This document shows positions 1-6,753 of a stretch of 33,761 bases of DNA, in pieces; position 1 is the stretch's first letter, and every line of letters starts with the position of its first letter. The stretch spans positions 1 through 33,761 of the forward strand of contig CANQFM010000034.1 of the NCBI GenBank assembly GCA_947598825.1, in the 5' to 3' direction. The position numbers were made by a program, and so were the translations under genes. The DNA comes from an uncultured Eisenbergiella sp. (GTDB taxonomy: Bacteria; Bacillota; Clostridia; Lachnospirales; Lachnospiraceae). The notes under the pieces are model-generated. The model was not told the DNA's origin and ran no database searches. It was given only the letters and a program-made list of their open reading frames with translations.

Positions 1-75
1 TTGCAGACTTTGATACAACGCCGAGAAATTGGGAAAGATACAGCGGCCGTTCCTCAAAAAGAGAATAGGACAAAA

Positions 76-1635
76 ATGATGCAGTTATTTTATGGTAAGC
101 CAGAAGATATTGAAAACTGGATGGAACTTGTAAGTCAAATAAGCTGGAATTTTCCGGGCCTGGAAACTCAGGAAAAACTGGATGAACACAAAACCACCGT
201 TCTTAGGTTTATAGGAAAAAGGCAGGCTATTTGTGTAAAAGACGATGAAAAGATCGTGGGCGTTATGCTTTTTTCCAGAAGCCGGAATATGATTTGCTGC
301 CTTGGCGTCTCTCCCGATCATCGGCGTCGTGGTGTGGCGTCAATGTTGATGGATGAAGCACTGCGAAATTTAGACAGAACAGGAGAGATTTCGGTGTCTA
401 CATTTCGTGCCGACGATGAGAAGGGGCTTGCGCCAAGGGCGCTTTACCAAAAATATGGGTTCATCGAGGATGAACTGATCGAAGCTATGGGATATCCAAA
501 CCAAAAATATATTCTTCGGCCTATTGGAAACGAATTGGGCAATCTGCAGAAAGGAAGTAGAGCAGTAAAAACGATTGAGATCCGCGGAGCAAACGCATAT
601 CAGACCTTTTCCAAAACGCGTGTAGGGTGCAGAGGTATCGTGATAAAAGATTCGCTTATGCTCATCTCACAGGAGATAAATACAGGGTGGTATCTGATCC
701 CGGGCGGTGGTTTAGAGGACGGTGAAACGACCGAAGAGTGCTGTGTTCGTGAGATCCGCGAGGAGACAGGATATATTGTGAAGCCTGTTTTCCATTTCCT
801 TACAATGAATGAGTACTATGAAGAGTACAAATATGTAAGTTACTATTTTCTCTGTGAGATCATTGGAAAATCAGAACAGAATTTGACCGTCAGCGAAATC
901 GAACGAGGAGTAGTTCCTGAATGGGCAGCACCGGAAAAAATGCTTGAAATGTACGCAAAACATGAAGACTTTGCGGCAGTCAGCGAAGAGAAGCGCGGAG
1001 CATATTTGCGGGAGTATATGGCGCTCACAGAATATTTCAGGATTCAGCGAAGCCCGCGCGGGATCAAAATTGAGGCGCTGCCGAAGGAAAAATGGAAAGG
1101 CGCACCTATACCGCTGGTGACAAGAAGTGATAGCTACTATGACCTGGAAATGAGCCCGCTGGACAGGAACGGGTGTACAGTCGCTCTTGTCAGAAAACCC
1201 GCGGAAAAGGAAATCGTTCATACGCCGGAGGAATATGATTTCCCGGATTCTCTGTATCAGGACCATTGGGAAAAAGCGGAAGCTTACGGTGTTCTCGGAT
1301 TGGACGGCGCTCTGTTGGCCTGTATTGAAGTCTGCCCCGAAGAATGGTCAAACAGGCTTATGGTAACGGAGTTATGGGTATCCGATGAATTCCGCCGTCA
1401 GGGCATCGGCAAAAGGCTGATGGATAAAGCAAAGGAGATAGCTCTGCGCCAGAACAGGCGCGCTGTTATTCTGGAAACCCAGTCCTGCAATACGGATGCG
1501 ATCGGGTTTTATCTACACGAGGGCTTTGAATTGATAGGCTTTGATACCTGTTGTTATACAAACAATGACATTGGCAGGCGGGAGGTAAGGCTTAACCTCG
1601 GGTATTTCTTTCACAGGGAGGAGCGGAGATTTTGA
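76..1635 (+). CDS. Three-domain GNAT-Nudix-GNAT protein
   Basis: The open frame runs from the window edge, but I place the start at ATG 76 because AGGA lies six bases upstream and the first GNAT fold begins there. That gives 519 residues; a start before the window cannot be excluded. Numbered from base 1, residues about 27-175 form a GNAT acetyltransferase with the acetyl-CoA loop RRRGVA. Residues about 200-330 form a Nudix hydrolase with a complete Nudix box at 236-258 (G-x5-E-x7-REIREETGY). Residues about 370-535 form a second GNAT with RRQGIG and a C-terminus (LETQ..N..AIGFY) that resembles streptothricin acetyltransferases. Substrates are unknown. Acetylation of an amino-group toxin or antibiotic, plus hydrolysis of a nucleoside-diphosphate-type compound, is plausible from the families. 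Three intact catalytic signatures in one chain are unusual. The flavodoxin-like gene follows 28 bases later. Confidence 0.85.
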   Translation: MMQLFYGKPEDIENWMELVSQISWNFPGLETQEKLDEHKTTVLRFIGKRQAICVKDDEKIVGVMLFSRSRNMICCLGVSPDHRRRGVASMLMDEALRNLDRTGEISVSTFRADDEKGLAPRALYQKYGFIEDELIEAMGYPNQKYILRPIGNELGNLQKGSRAVKTIEIRGANAYQTFSKTRVGCRGIVIKDSLMLISQEINTGWYLIPGGGLEDGETTEECCVREIREETGYIVKPVFHFLTMNEYYEEYKYVSYYFLCEIIGKSEQNLTVSEIERGVVPEWAAPEKMLEMYAKHEDFAAVSEEKRGAYLREYMALTEYFRIQRSPRGIKIEALPKEKWKGAPIPLVTRSDSYYDLEMSPLDRNGCTVALVRKPAEKEIVHTPEEYDFPDSLYQDHWEKAEAYGVLGLDGALLACIEVCPEEWSNRLMVTELWVSDEFRRQGIGKRLMDKAKEIALRQNRRAVILETQSCNTDAIGFYLHEGFELIGFDTCCYTNNDIGRREVRLNLGYFFHREERRF

Positions 1636-1663
1636 TTTCTTTCCCGGCGGAAGGTAAACGATA

Positions 1664-2212
1664 ATGAAAACACTAATACTGAATGGGTCGCCAAGAGCAA
1701 ATGGAGATACCGCATTCCTTGTTGAAAAACTGGTAAATGCCCTGGAGGGTGACAGCCATATCGTAAATGCATACAAATGCAATATATCGCCCTGTATGGA
1801 TTGTAGATACTGTTGGGAAAATGACGGCTGCAGGATTTGCGATGAAATGCAGGAGGTATATTCGTATATCCAGATGTGCGACAATATCGTAATAGCCTCC
1901 CCCATCTATTTTTCGGAATTAACAGGCAGATTGTTGGATGTGGGAAGCAGATTACAAAGTTTTTTTTGCGCTCGTTTTTTCAGAAATGAGATCCCTGTTC
2001 CAAAATCGAAAAAGGGCGCAGTTATACTTGTGGGCGGCGGGGACGGACGTGTAGAAAAGCCGTATGAGACCGCTTGTACTTTGCTGCATCATATGAACTG
2101 TTATAATATCCATGATGTTGTGTACAGTCACAATACCAATGAAAGGCCCGCCGCGCAAGACGAAAAAGCCCTTTGTGGAATAAACAGCATCGTGCAGTTT
2201 TTTAGCAGTTAA
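1664..2212 (+). CDS. Flavodoxin-like NAD(P)H-dependent oxidoreductase / iron-sulfur flavoprotein
   Basis: A 182-residue NADPH-dependent FMN reductase-type flavodoxin fold. The FMN phosphate loop is the GSPRANGDT segment at residues 8-16, and ASPIYF at about 78-83 is the second flavin-contact stretch. A compact cysteine cluster (C44, C47, C50, C56, C59) matches the CX2CX2CX(4-7)C pattern of clostridial iron-sulfur flavoproteins, so a 4Fe-4S cluster is likely. Those proteins move electrons from ferredoxin-type donors to small oxidants; the substrate here cannot be told. The ATG is preceded by GGAAGG at a normal distance. It sits 28 bases behind the GNAT-Nudix gene and may be co-transcribed. Its 3' end meets the convergent acetyltransferase remnant with an 11-base overlap. 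Confidence 0.85.
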   Translation: MKTLILNGSPRANGDTAFLVEKLVNALEGDSHIVNAYKCNISPCMDCRYCWENDGCRICDEMQEVYSYIQMCDNIVIASPIYFSELTGRLLDVGSRLQSFFCARFFRNEIPVPKSKKGAVILVGGGDGRVEKPYETACTLLHHMNCYNIHDVVYSHNTNERPAAQDEKALCGINSIVQFFSS

Positions 2213-2728
2213 GGATTTCCGACGTAAGTTTTTGCTTGGGGGATAAGCCAAGCGCCGGATGCGGTATGGACAGCATAGATATAACTCTATATCCTCTAAG
2301 CAGGATTGATTTTTGATCGTTCGCGGTATCTGCTTGATCAGAGGGGAGGACAATGTTTCCATCGACAGATAATCCCTTTGAAAAAGGCAATGTATCAGTT
2401 CTCTCGCAGCCTCTGTGCAGTAACCTTTGTTCCTGTATGGCTTTGAAATATAAAACTCTATTTCGCAGCGAGTTTCTTTCCAATAGAATCCCATATGCCC
2501 AATATATTTATGCGGCTCAACTTTTCGGTACAGAGAATAATAACAAGTCTCCGGTGTTTCAAAATAGTGCTCGTGGTAGCTTAACGCAGTTTCTGAATAC
2601 TCAACACCGCAGAAAATACGGAAATCGCCATCATCTCTGAGCATATTTAAAAAGGGAATATTATCTCTTGCATTTTTGCTAGGAAGCAGTATCAAGTTTT
2701 TTGTTTCGATTGTCTTTCCCGTATTCAT
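2202..2728 (-). pseudogene. RimJ/RimL-type GNAT acetyltransferase, apparently frameshifted
   Basis: From ATG 2728 the first ~110 residues are a typical RimJ/RimL-like GNAT: the opening TKNLILLP strand, a YIGHMGFYW strand and the acetyl-CoA segment KPYRNKGYCTEAARELI. After about residue 120 this frame loses the fold and runs on to 1952, deep under the convergent flavodoxin gene. A second frame covering 2483-2202 carries a more credible end (SILLRGYRVI, like the usual N..S..LLEK.GF element) and stops at 2202. Joining the two frames between about 2370 and 2295 gives roughly 175 residues, the normal family length, and nearly removes the overlap with the flavodoxin gene. I therefore read it as one gene broken by a single indel, which could be a real mutation or a sequencing error. 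It is the last gene of the minus-strand unit, 14 bases after its neighbour. Confidence 0.65.
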
Positions 2729-2742
2729 AGTACGGCCTGTCT

Positions 2743-3675
2743 CTAAGATATATCGTTATTTGAATTTTCATCGTGAAGTAGACTTTCAGGTTCATTTTTT
2801 ATTCTTCTCCATGTTATAAGTTCCTCTGGAGAGAGTTCACCCTCTAGCACTATCGGGAATCTGCCAGGCGTATGTATTTTCCAATAGAGGGTATTTATAA
2901 TAGAACAATTTCCACACTTTCGAGGGCCGAGCAGACCGAATATGCCCATTTGCGGCGGATAATCCCACCCGGAATTGAAAGCCTCGTCTGCGGTTATGAA
3001 TTCCTTCTTCCCGCAGACTTCACAGTAATGCCAAAAGGGTCTGGTGTTCATGCTCTCTATCAGTTCCCTGCGCCTGCGCTTTTTCTCATTTTCAGCTTGT
3101 ATGCGCTCTGCTTCCTGAGCAAGTTCCTCCCTTGCCCTGTCCACTATTTCAGGCTGCAGCGTGTCCATCCTCAACCGGATTTTTTCCCCTGTTACCTCAT
3201 ATATTTCATCAAAACCTTCGACTGGATTGGGAAACTCTATTTCCTCTGCCGCTTGTTTCCTGCAGCTTTCAACGCTGCGGTTACTTCCTCTTTCGCGCAG
3301 ATTAGCCTCCCATCGCGCATCATCTGGACACATAACATAGATTTCTGTTTTTATCTCCGCAGTCCCTAATGCCTCTCGTATTGCATCAATAAAGGCTATA
3401 CGACGCTTTGCTTTATAAAATGTCTGCTCAACTACAACATCTCTGCCCGCTTGGAGTTTATTAATCGTATCCGCCAGAAGCAGGTTGTTTGCTCTCATTA
3501 GGCAACCAAATTGTGCGGAAAGGGGAATGCTCTCGCCGAAGCCGGCCTCGTTATATGCCCGCTGCTGATAATCATAAACATTCAAAATATCGGCTTTGCA
3601 ATCTCTAAAATGGGTATTGATAAAATATGTCTTGCCTGTGCAGTTGGCTCCCATTACGATAATCAGTTTCAGCAC
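2743..3675 (-). CDS. P-loop kinase-like ATPase with C-terminal zinc ribbon
   Basis: A 310-residue protein. The N-terminus has a clean Walker A motif, GANCTGKT at residues 9-16, after a hydrophobic strand. The first ~170 residues read like a zeta-toxin or polynucleotide-kinase type P-loop fold (VVEQTFYKAKRR strand and helix, a later E..LRERGSNRS lid-like segment). Residues about 180-210 are strongly charged and probably helical. The C-terminus carries C218-x2-C221 and C254-x2-C257, a likely zinc ribbon. The substrate is unknown: it could phosphorylate a small molecule or nucleic acid, or be a toxin-like kinase. It overlaps the end of the next upstream gene by 7 bases, suggesting translational coupling. 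Fold assignment is fairly firm, function is not. Confidence 0.75.
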   Translation of the reverse strand: MLKLIIVMGANCTGKTYFINTHFRDCKADILNVYDYQQRAYNEAGFGESIPLSAQFGCLMRANNLLLADTINKLQAGRDVVVEQTFYKAKRRIAFIDAIREALGTAEIKTEIYVMCPDDARWEANLRERGSNRSVESCRKQAAEEIEFPNPVEGFDEIYEVTGEKIRLRMDTLQPEIVDRAREELAQEAERIQAENEKKRRRRELIESMNTRPFWHYCEVCGKKEFITADEAFNSGWDYPPQMGIFGLLGPRKCGNCSIINTLYWKIHTPGRFPIVLEGELSPEELITWRRIKNEPESLLHDENSNNDIS

Positions 3676-4494
3676 TTTAGTTTCCCCGTTTCCGTTATTT
3701 CTTCTATCAGCCTCATCACTTCCTGCCTGCTGTCCAGTTTTCGCAACATGGTGTCTTGATCGACGCCATACATGTGGTCATAAAAAGTTTCAAGCGACTG
3801 AACCTCGTCAGTTTCGATTAAGATGCTTCTTTCGCCGCACAATTTTCCCAGATTATAAACCCACTTCTTGTTTTCATCTATACGAAGATCCAAACAATAA
3901 TAGTAAGACGGTGAAGCGTAACCGCCCAAGTGTACACAGCCCTGACGTAATTTCATATCTGATATCTTTTTTAACTCAAGGATTTCTTTATTTCTTTCAA
4001 TGGGTATCTGTCTGGCGAAATCGTCGGCAGAATCCAGTGCATCTTTTATATCTGTCAGAAACTGACCGGAGTTCAGCTTAAAATGGATGCCGTTTTCATC
4101 ATTATCAAGCATTCTTATTCGTGTATCCCACTGGTCGATAAACACATTTGTAAAATCGTCTGTATTTCCTCTGGAGGCATACCGGCTACGGTACTCTTCC
4201 TTTAGTTCAATGCTCGGATAACAAAGTAAATAAGAAATCCCGTAATATTCATACAGTCGACTTAAAAGGAAGCCTATCGAGGGAATCAGCACATATTTAA
4301 ACTTTGCTTCCGCCTCGAGTATTGCCGCTATATAATTATCCGGATACGCCGGACTGCCCAGCAAATACGGAGCCGCTTTTGAACTTTCTTTTTCACAATC
4401 TGTTTTCGGAAGTATCCACTTGTACAATACTTTCTGTAGGATATCTCTCTGCAAACCGGCTTTTTCCCACTCCGGCGTAACCAGCTATGATCAT
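3669..4494 (-). pseudogene. P-loop nucleotide-kinase-like protein with a frameshift after the Walker A motif
   Basis: The uninterrupted frame (from TTG 4454) lacks a P-loop. Reading further upstream shows ATG 4494 behind a strong GGAGAGGAG ribosome site, one base after the previous gene's stop. It encodes MIIAGYAGVGKSRFAERYPT, so Walker A GYAGVGKS falls at residues 5-12. That frame ends at a TGA about 32 codons on. The downstream frame continues the fold with YKWILPK, a YLLCYPS strand and ELKEEYRSRYASRGN, a lid region typical of phage- and Firmicute-type adenylate-kinase-like proteins. One indel near 4420-4438 would restore a protein of about 274 residues. The C-terminal ~110 residues have no family I recognise. 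The gene may be inactive, may use programmed frameshifting, or may reflect a sequencing error; the rest of the frame is intact, which argues for a recent event. Confidence 0.7.
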
Positions 4495-4495
4495 A

Positions 4496-5194
4496 TTACT
4501 CCTCTCCGAGTACATCCCTGTCAACAATCCCCTTCGCTTGACTTAGGTCGATTTCTCCAAGAAGAAGAAGGAATATCGCTGGACTCAATGCGTTCATTAG
4601 TTCCGGCAGAGAGGCCGTGAGAAAGTCCTCCGTTTCAAGCGGGGCAACCTCGAAGAAATCGTAAGGTATTATGCCCGTCATGGTTATATCATGGCGGTCA
4701 TCTTCTGTCATGTACAAGTGCGGGGTATATAGATTTGTAGATTTGTAAAGCGCACCGTCAACACCATCATTCCCACAGGGCCAGACCTTCGCATTGATGT
4801 AATTCAATAGCCGGAAGAACTCGGATTGGTGGATACTATTTGCCAACCATTCTGCACCGGCTGCACTATAGTATACACGGTATTCCATAAAATCCTGGTA
4901 AAGGTAAATGCATCCCTCCGCAACCTTGTCGGGACACTGTTCGCAGTTTCTGAAGACCATGGTAATCCTGTCCGTGTCCTCATATGCATCCTCGTGAAAC
5001 TCAAGAAAATGCCTTTTAAGATAGGTCATAATATCTGATTTGACATCCATTTTCTTACTCATTGTCTGGTGTCTCGCTTTCTTCTGTATTTTTTCTAACA
5101 TATACTCCCTTGAAATAAATTTCAATTCACCCTTTGAATTTGTGCTTCTGTAAACATCCCCTACTTTGCCTTTTTTCACGCGGAAATTAAACAT
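4496..5194 (-). CDS. Hypothetical protein, weakly YbjN-like
   Basis: A 232-residue soluble acidic protein with no signal peptide or membrane segment. The first 50 residues are basic (VKKGKVGDVYR, EKIQKKARHQ); the rest is acidic with alternating predicted strands and helices. The order of these elements reminds me faintly of YbjN-type folds, but I cannot assign a family. Two cysteines (NCEQC) lie near residue 90. It sits 18 bases after the ribbon-helix-helix-like gene, and its stop is one base before the ATG of the P-loop gene, so these genes are almost certainly translated from one message. Its function probably ties to the neighbouring kinases, but nothing in the sequence shows how. Confidence 0.7.
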   Translation of the reverse strand: MFNFRVKKGKVGDVYRSTNSKGELKFISREYMLEKIQKKARHQTMSKKMDVKSDIMTYLKRHFLEFHEDAYEDTDRITMVFRNCEQCPDKVAEGCIYLYQDFMEYRVYYSAAGAEWLANSIHQSEFFRLLNYINAKVWPCGNDGVDGALYKSTNLYTPHLYMTEDDRHDITMTGIIPYDFFEVAPLETEDFLTASLPELMNALSPAIFLLLLGEIDLSQAKGIVDRDVLGEE

Positions 5195-5212
5195 TTTGCC
5201 TAGTCTCGCCCT

Positions 5213-5656
5213 TCATTGACGAGTTTTTAACTCAGGTGTGCTCAAATTATATAAGGTGGCATGATTTTCGCTCTGAACGATCCGCCCCTCTCGCATCACA
5301 GCACTAATGTCGCGAAAACGACCCGGCCTTCCAACTTGTTCAGCAAACGCTTTTCCTATCCGCGCACGAATAGTGCTTGGCTTTCCCGAATAAACCATAC
5401 TGATCTGTGAAAAAGTCTTTGAAGCGCAATACAAGTCAAAGGGAAAGATAGCATCCTCGCTTTGAATATACTTTTCGATCTCGTCAAAAACCACTGGAAT
5501 AATTTGTGGCAATGACAGCGAAGTCGGCTCAGACAATCCATAATACTCCTCCAAAATCGCGATTACAACTGAACTCACACTAGCGCCTGACATTTCTGCA
5601 TCATGACGAAGCTTCTCCTCTAAATTTTGCCCGGGATAAAACTGAATTCGTGTCAT
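5213..5656 (-). CDS. Ribbon-helix-helix-like DNA-binding protein, first gene of the unit
   Basis: A 147-residue protein. The first ~42 residues (TRIQFYPGQNLEEKLRHDAE, then SSVVIAILEEYYG) fit a ribbon-helix-helix pattern: a short basic strand followed by two helices. Residues about 45-147 form a second domain of unknown family with a basic stretch around 95-120. The start is ATG 5656, with GGAGG eight bases upstream on the minus strand. It leads a five-gene minus-strand run with gaps or overlaps under 20 bases. Nested inverted repeats directly upstream suggest that this protein may bind its own promoter. The ribbon-helix-helix call rests on pattern only. Confidence 0.65.
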   Translation of the reverse strand: MTRIQFYPGQNLEEKLRHDAEMSGASVSSVVIAILEEYYGLSEPTSLSLPQIIPVVFDEIEKYIQSEDAIFPFDLYCASKTFSQISMVYSGKPSTIRARIGKAFAEQVGRPGRFRDISAVMREGRIVQSENHATLYNLSTPELKTRQ

Positions 5657-5679
5657 AAAAAAACCTCCAAAATATAATA

Positions 5680-5741
5680 GTCAAAAGCGGAGGTGTCATC
5701 CACTTTTGACTAAGCGTACCACATATAAGTGGTGGGGTCAA
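5680..5741 (-). promoter_or_regulatory. Promoter region with two nested inverted repeats
   Basis: On the minus strand TTGACC (5741-5736) is 17 bases from TACGCT (5718-5713), which carries the TGG extension of an extended -10. The arms ACCAC/GTGGT (5718-5722 and 5729-5733) lie within this spacer. Near the predicted start of transcription is a perfect 8-base inverted repeat, GTCAAAAG (5680-5687) and CTTTTGAC (5703-5710), with a 15-base loop. A second candidate, ATGACA (5699-5694) and TATATT (5676-5671), also has a 17-base spacer. It would leave the ribosome site at the very 5' end of the transcript, so I favour the first. The layout fits an operator for an autoregulator. Confidence 0.5.
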
Positions 5742-5747
5742 GCACTT

Positions 5748-5894
5748 TCAAAACTTTTTTATGCAATTTCTCGCCACAGTTCCTCCACAAAGCTTGGTGC
5801 GAAGTGCGGTCTGATTAAATTGCCATCCCTCGATGTCCTGTCCATTAGCATGATTTTCAATTTTGCTGTATTGCATGGCTTCACACTGTTCCAT
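5748..5894 (-). other. Possible short gene or gene remnant
   Basis: In the 5657-5967 gap, a minus-strand frame from ATG 5894 to TGA 5748 encodes 48 residues (MEQCEAMQYSKIENHANGQD and on to ...CIKKF). It stays open about 17 codons further upstream without a good start. Its composition looks protein-like rather than like a shadow, yet I see no convincing ribosome site and no family. It could be the tail of a gene lost on the upstream side. The rest of this gap holds only the promoter region. Confidence 0.25.
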
Positions 5895-5967
5895 GAAAAG
5901 CTGCGCCGACTGGCGATATATGTTCGCTGTCCGGCGTGACGCTTTTCAATGGAGATAGGTCGGGCAG

Positions 5968-6321
5968 GTGCATTTCCATATGTTCACAAATCATAAATCG
6001 GTTAATGCTTATCATGATGATAGGCAGCAAGGTGAGGGCATCTATCGTGACGAATATATCCGTGTGATGAAACATCCCGAGTCGAATTGGGAAATTCATT
6101 ATCTGCTTCTTCCCGGGCTGCTGGAGGGCATGAGCGGGGACAAGGATTTTAAAAATCGGTATTTCCAAGGCGTGCTGAGGGGCATTGAATTGTTGGACGA
6201 GAAATCCGGTATCGTGAAACGGGGATACTCGCTTGTGCATCAGTATGAGAGGGAAGCTACAAAGGCGGGCTTGCCGATTTTCCATATTATAGCTGGAAAG
6301 AAAATTCAAAAGGCTATATAA
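5968..6321 (+). CDS. Hypothetical protein
   Basis: A 117-residue frame from GTG 5968, or ATG 5980 in the same frame (113 residues); a GGAG lies around 5951. The product is soluble, with a His-rich start (HFHMFTNHKSVNAYHDD) and a middle part with an aromatic, leucine-rich strand (YLLLPGLLEG). No family is recognised. Base composition matches the AT-richer accessory side. It is the only plus-strand gene between the minus-strand unit and mreB and is the last gene before the composition shift. Confidence 0.5.
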   Translation: MHFHMFTNHKSVNAYHDDRQQGEGIYRDEYIRVMKHPESNWEIHYLLLPGLLEGMSGDKDFKNRYFQGVLRGIELLDEKSGIVKRGYSLVHQYEREATKAGLPIFHIIAGKKIQKAI

Positions 6322-6391
6322 AATTGAAAGGCTTTCAGAATTGAAAAATTGGAAAAACTGACCGTCAAACATGAAATTTTTCTTAATTCCC

Positions 6392-6420
6392 TTTTCAGCC
6401 GGAAAAAATTGAGATATAAT
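6392..6420 (+). promoter_or_regulatory. Sigma-A-like promoter for mreB
   Basis: TTTTCA (6392-6397), a 17-base spacer and a perfect TATAAT (6415-6420). Transcription would begin near 6427, leaving a leader of about 325 bases before the mreB start. It lies at the boundary between AT-rich accessory DNA and the GC-rich core block. Confidence 0.6.
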
Positions 6421-6443
6421 GTACGCGAATGCATGAGCTGTGC

Positions 6444-6605
6444 GGCCTTCGACGGCTTGCCTCCCGAAGCCGTGCTTGCACGGAAGCGGGAGACAGGCCG
6501 TCGGAGGCCATAGGGCGAAGCCCGCGAGCCCGACGGCGCGAAGCGAAGTCGGGCGCACAGCGGGACGGCGGAGCCGGGAGAAGCCGACGAAGTCGGGCGC
6601 ACAGC
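6444..6605 (+). repeat. GC-rich hairpin array and short direct repeat in the mreB leader
   Basis: The 6322-6753 gap has no gene. It holds a 66-base hairpin: outer 13-bp arms 6444-6456 and 6497-6509 with one G-U pair, inner arms CTCCCG/CGGGAG (6461-6466, 6487-6492) and CCGTGC/GCACGG (6470-6475, 6478-6483). Smaller hairpins follow: GGGC/GCCC at 6513-6523 and GCCCGAC/GTCGGGC at 6528-6554. An 18-base sequence is repeated exactly at 6544-6561 and 6588-6605, 44 bases apart. Another GCCC/GGGC stem lies at 6705-6720. No T-tract follows the big hairpin, so it is not a standard terminator. It may be a structured leader or copies of a dispersed genomic repeat. Confidence 0.7.
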
Positions 6606-6753
6606 AGAGATGATTAAAAAGGATCGGAATTGGGTATGATCTTACAGTTCGGCGGCATATCGCGCCGGCACATCCCATTCCTGCAGATAAAGGACAAAGG
6701 GGCCGCCCGAAGCGAAGGGCGAAGTCCCGCTTTCGGAGGGAAGGAGAGTTAAC

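Noticed and set aside
5706-5939. 77-residue plus-strand frame
   Set aside because: No ribosome site; it overlaps the promoter region and mirrors a more protein-like frame on the other strand.
6444-6509. Large hairpin as a terminator for the gene ending at 6321
   Set aside because: There is no T-run after the 3' arm and it lies downstream of a good promoter, so it belongs to the mreB leader.
6444-6605. CRISPR-like array
   Set aside because: Only two exact 18-base copies 44 bases apart, the region between is itself related GC-rich hairpin sequence, and no cas gene is present.
6429-6617. 62-residue Arg-rich frame in the mreB leader
   Set aside because: It is translated from hairpins and direct repeats, has no ribosome site and shows no protein-like pattern.
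5881-6678. 265-residue minus-strand frame
   Set aside because: It spans both the hypothetical gene at 5968 and the repeat region; the composition is repeat-driven at one end and antisense at the other.
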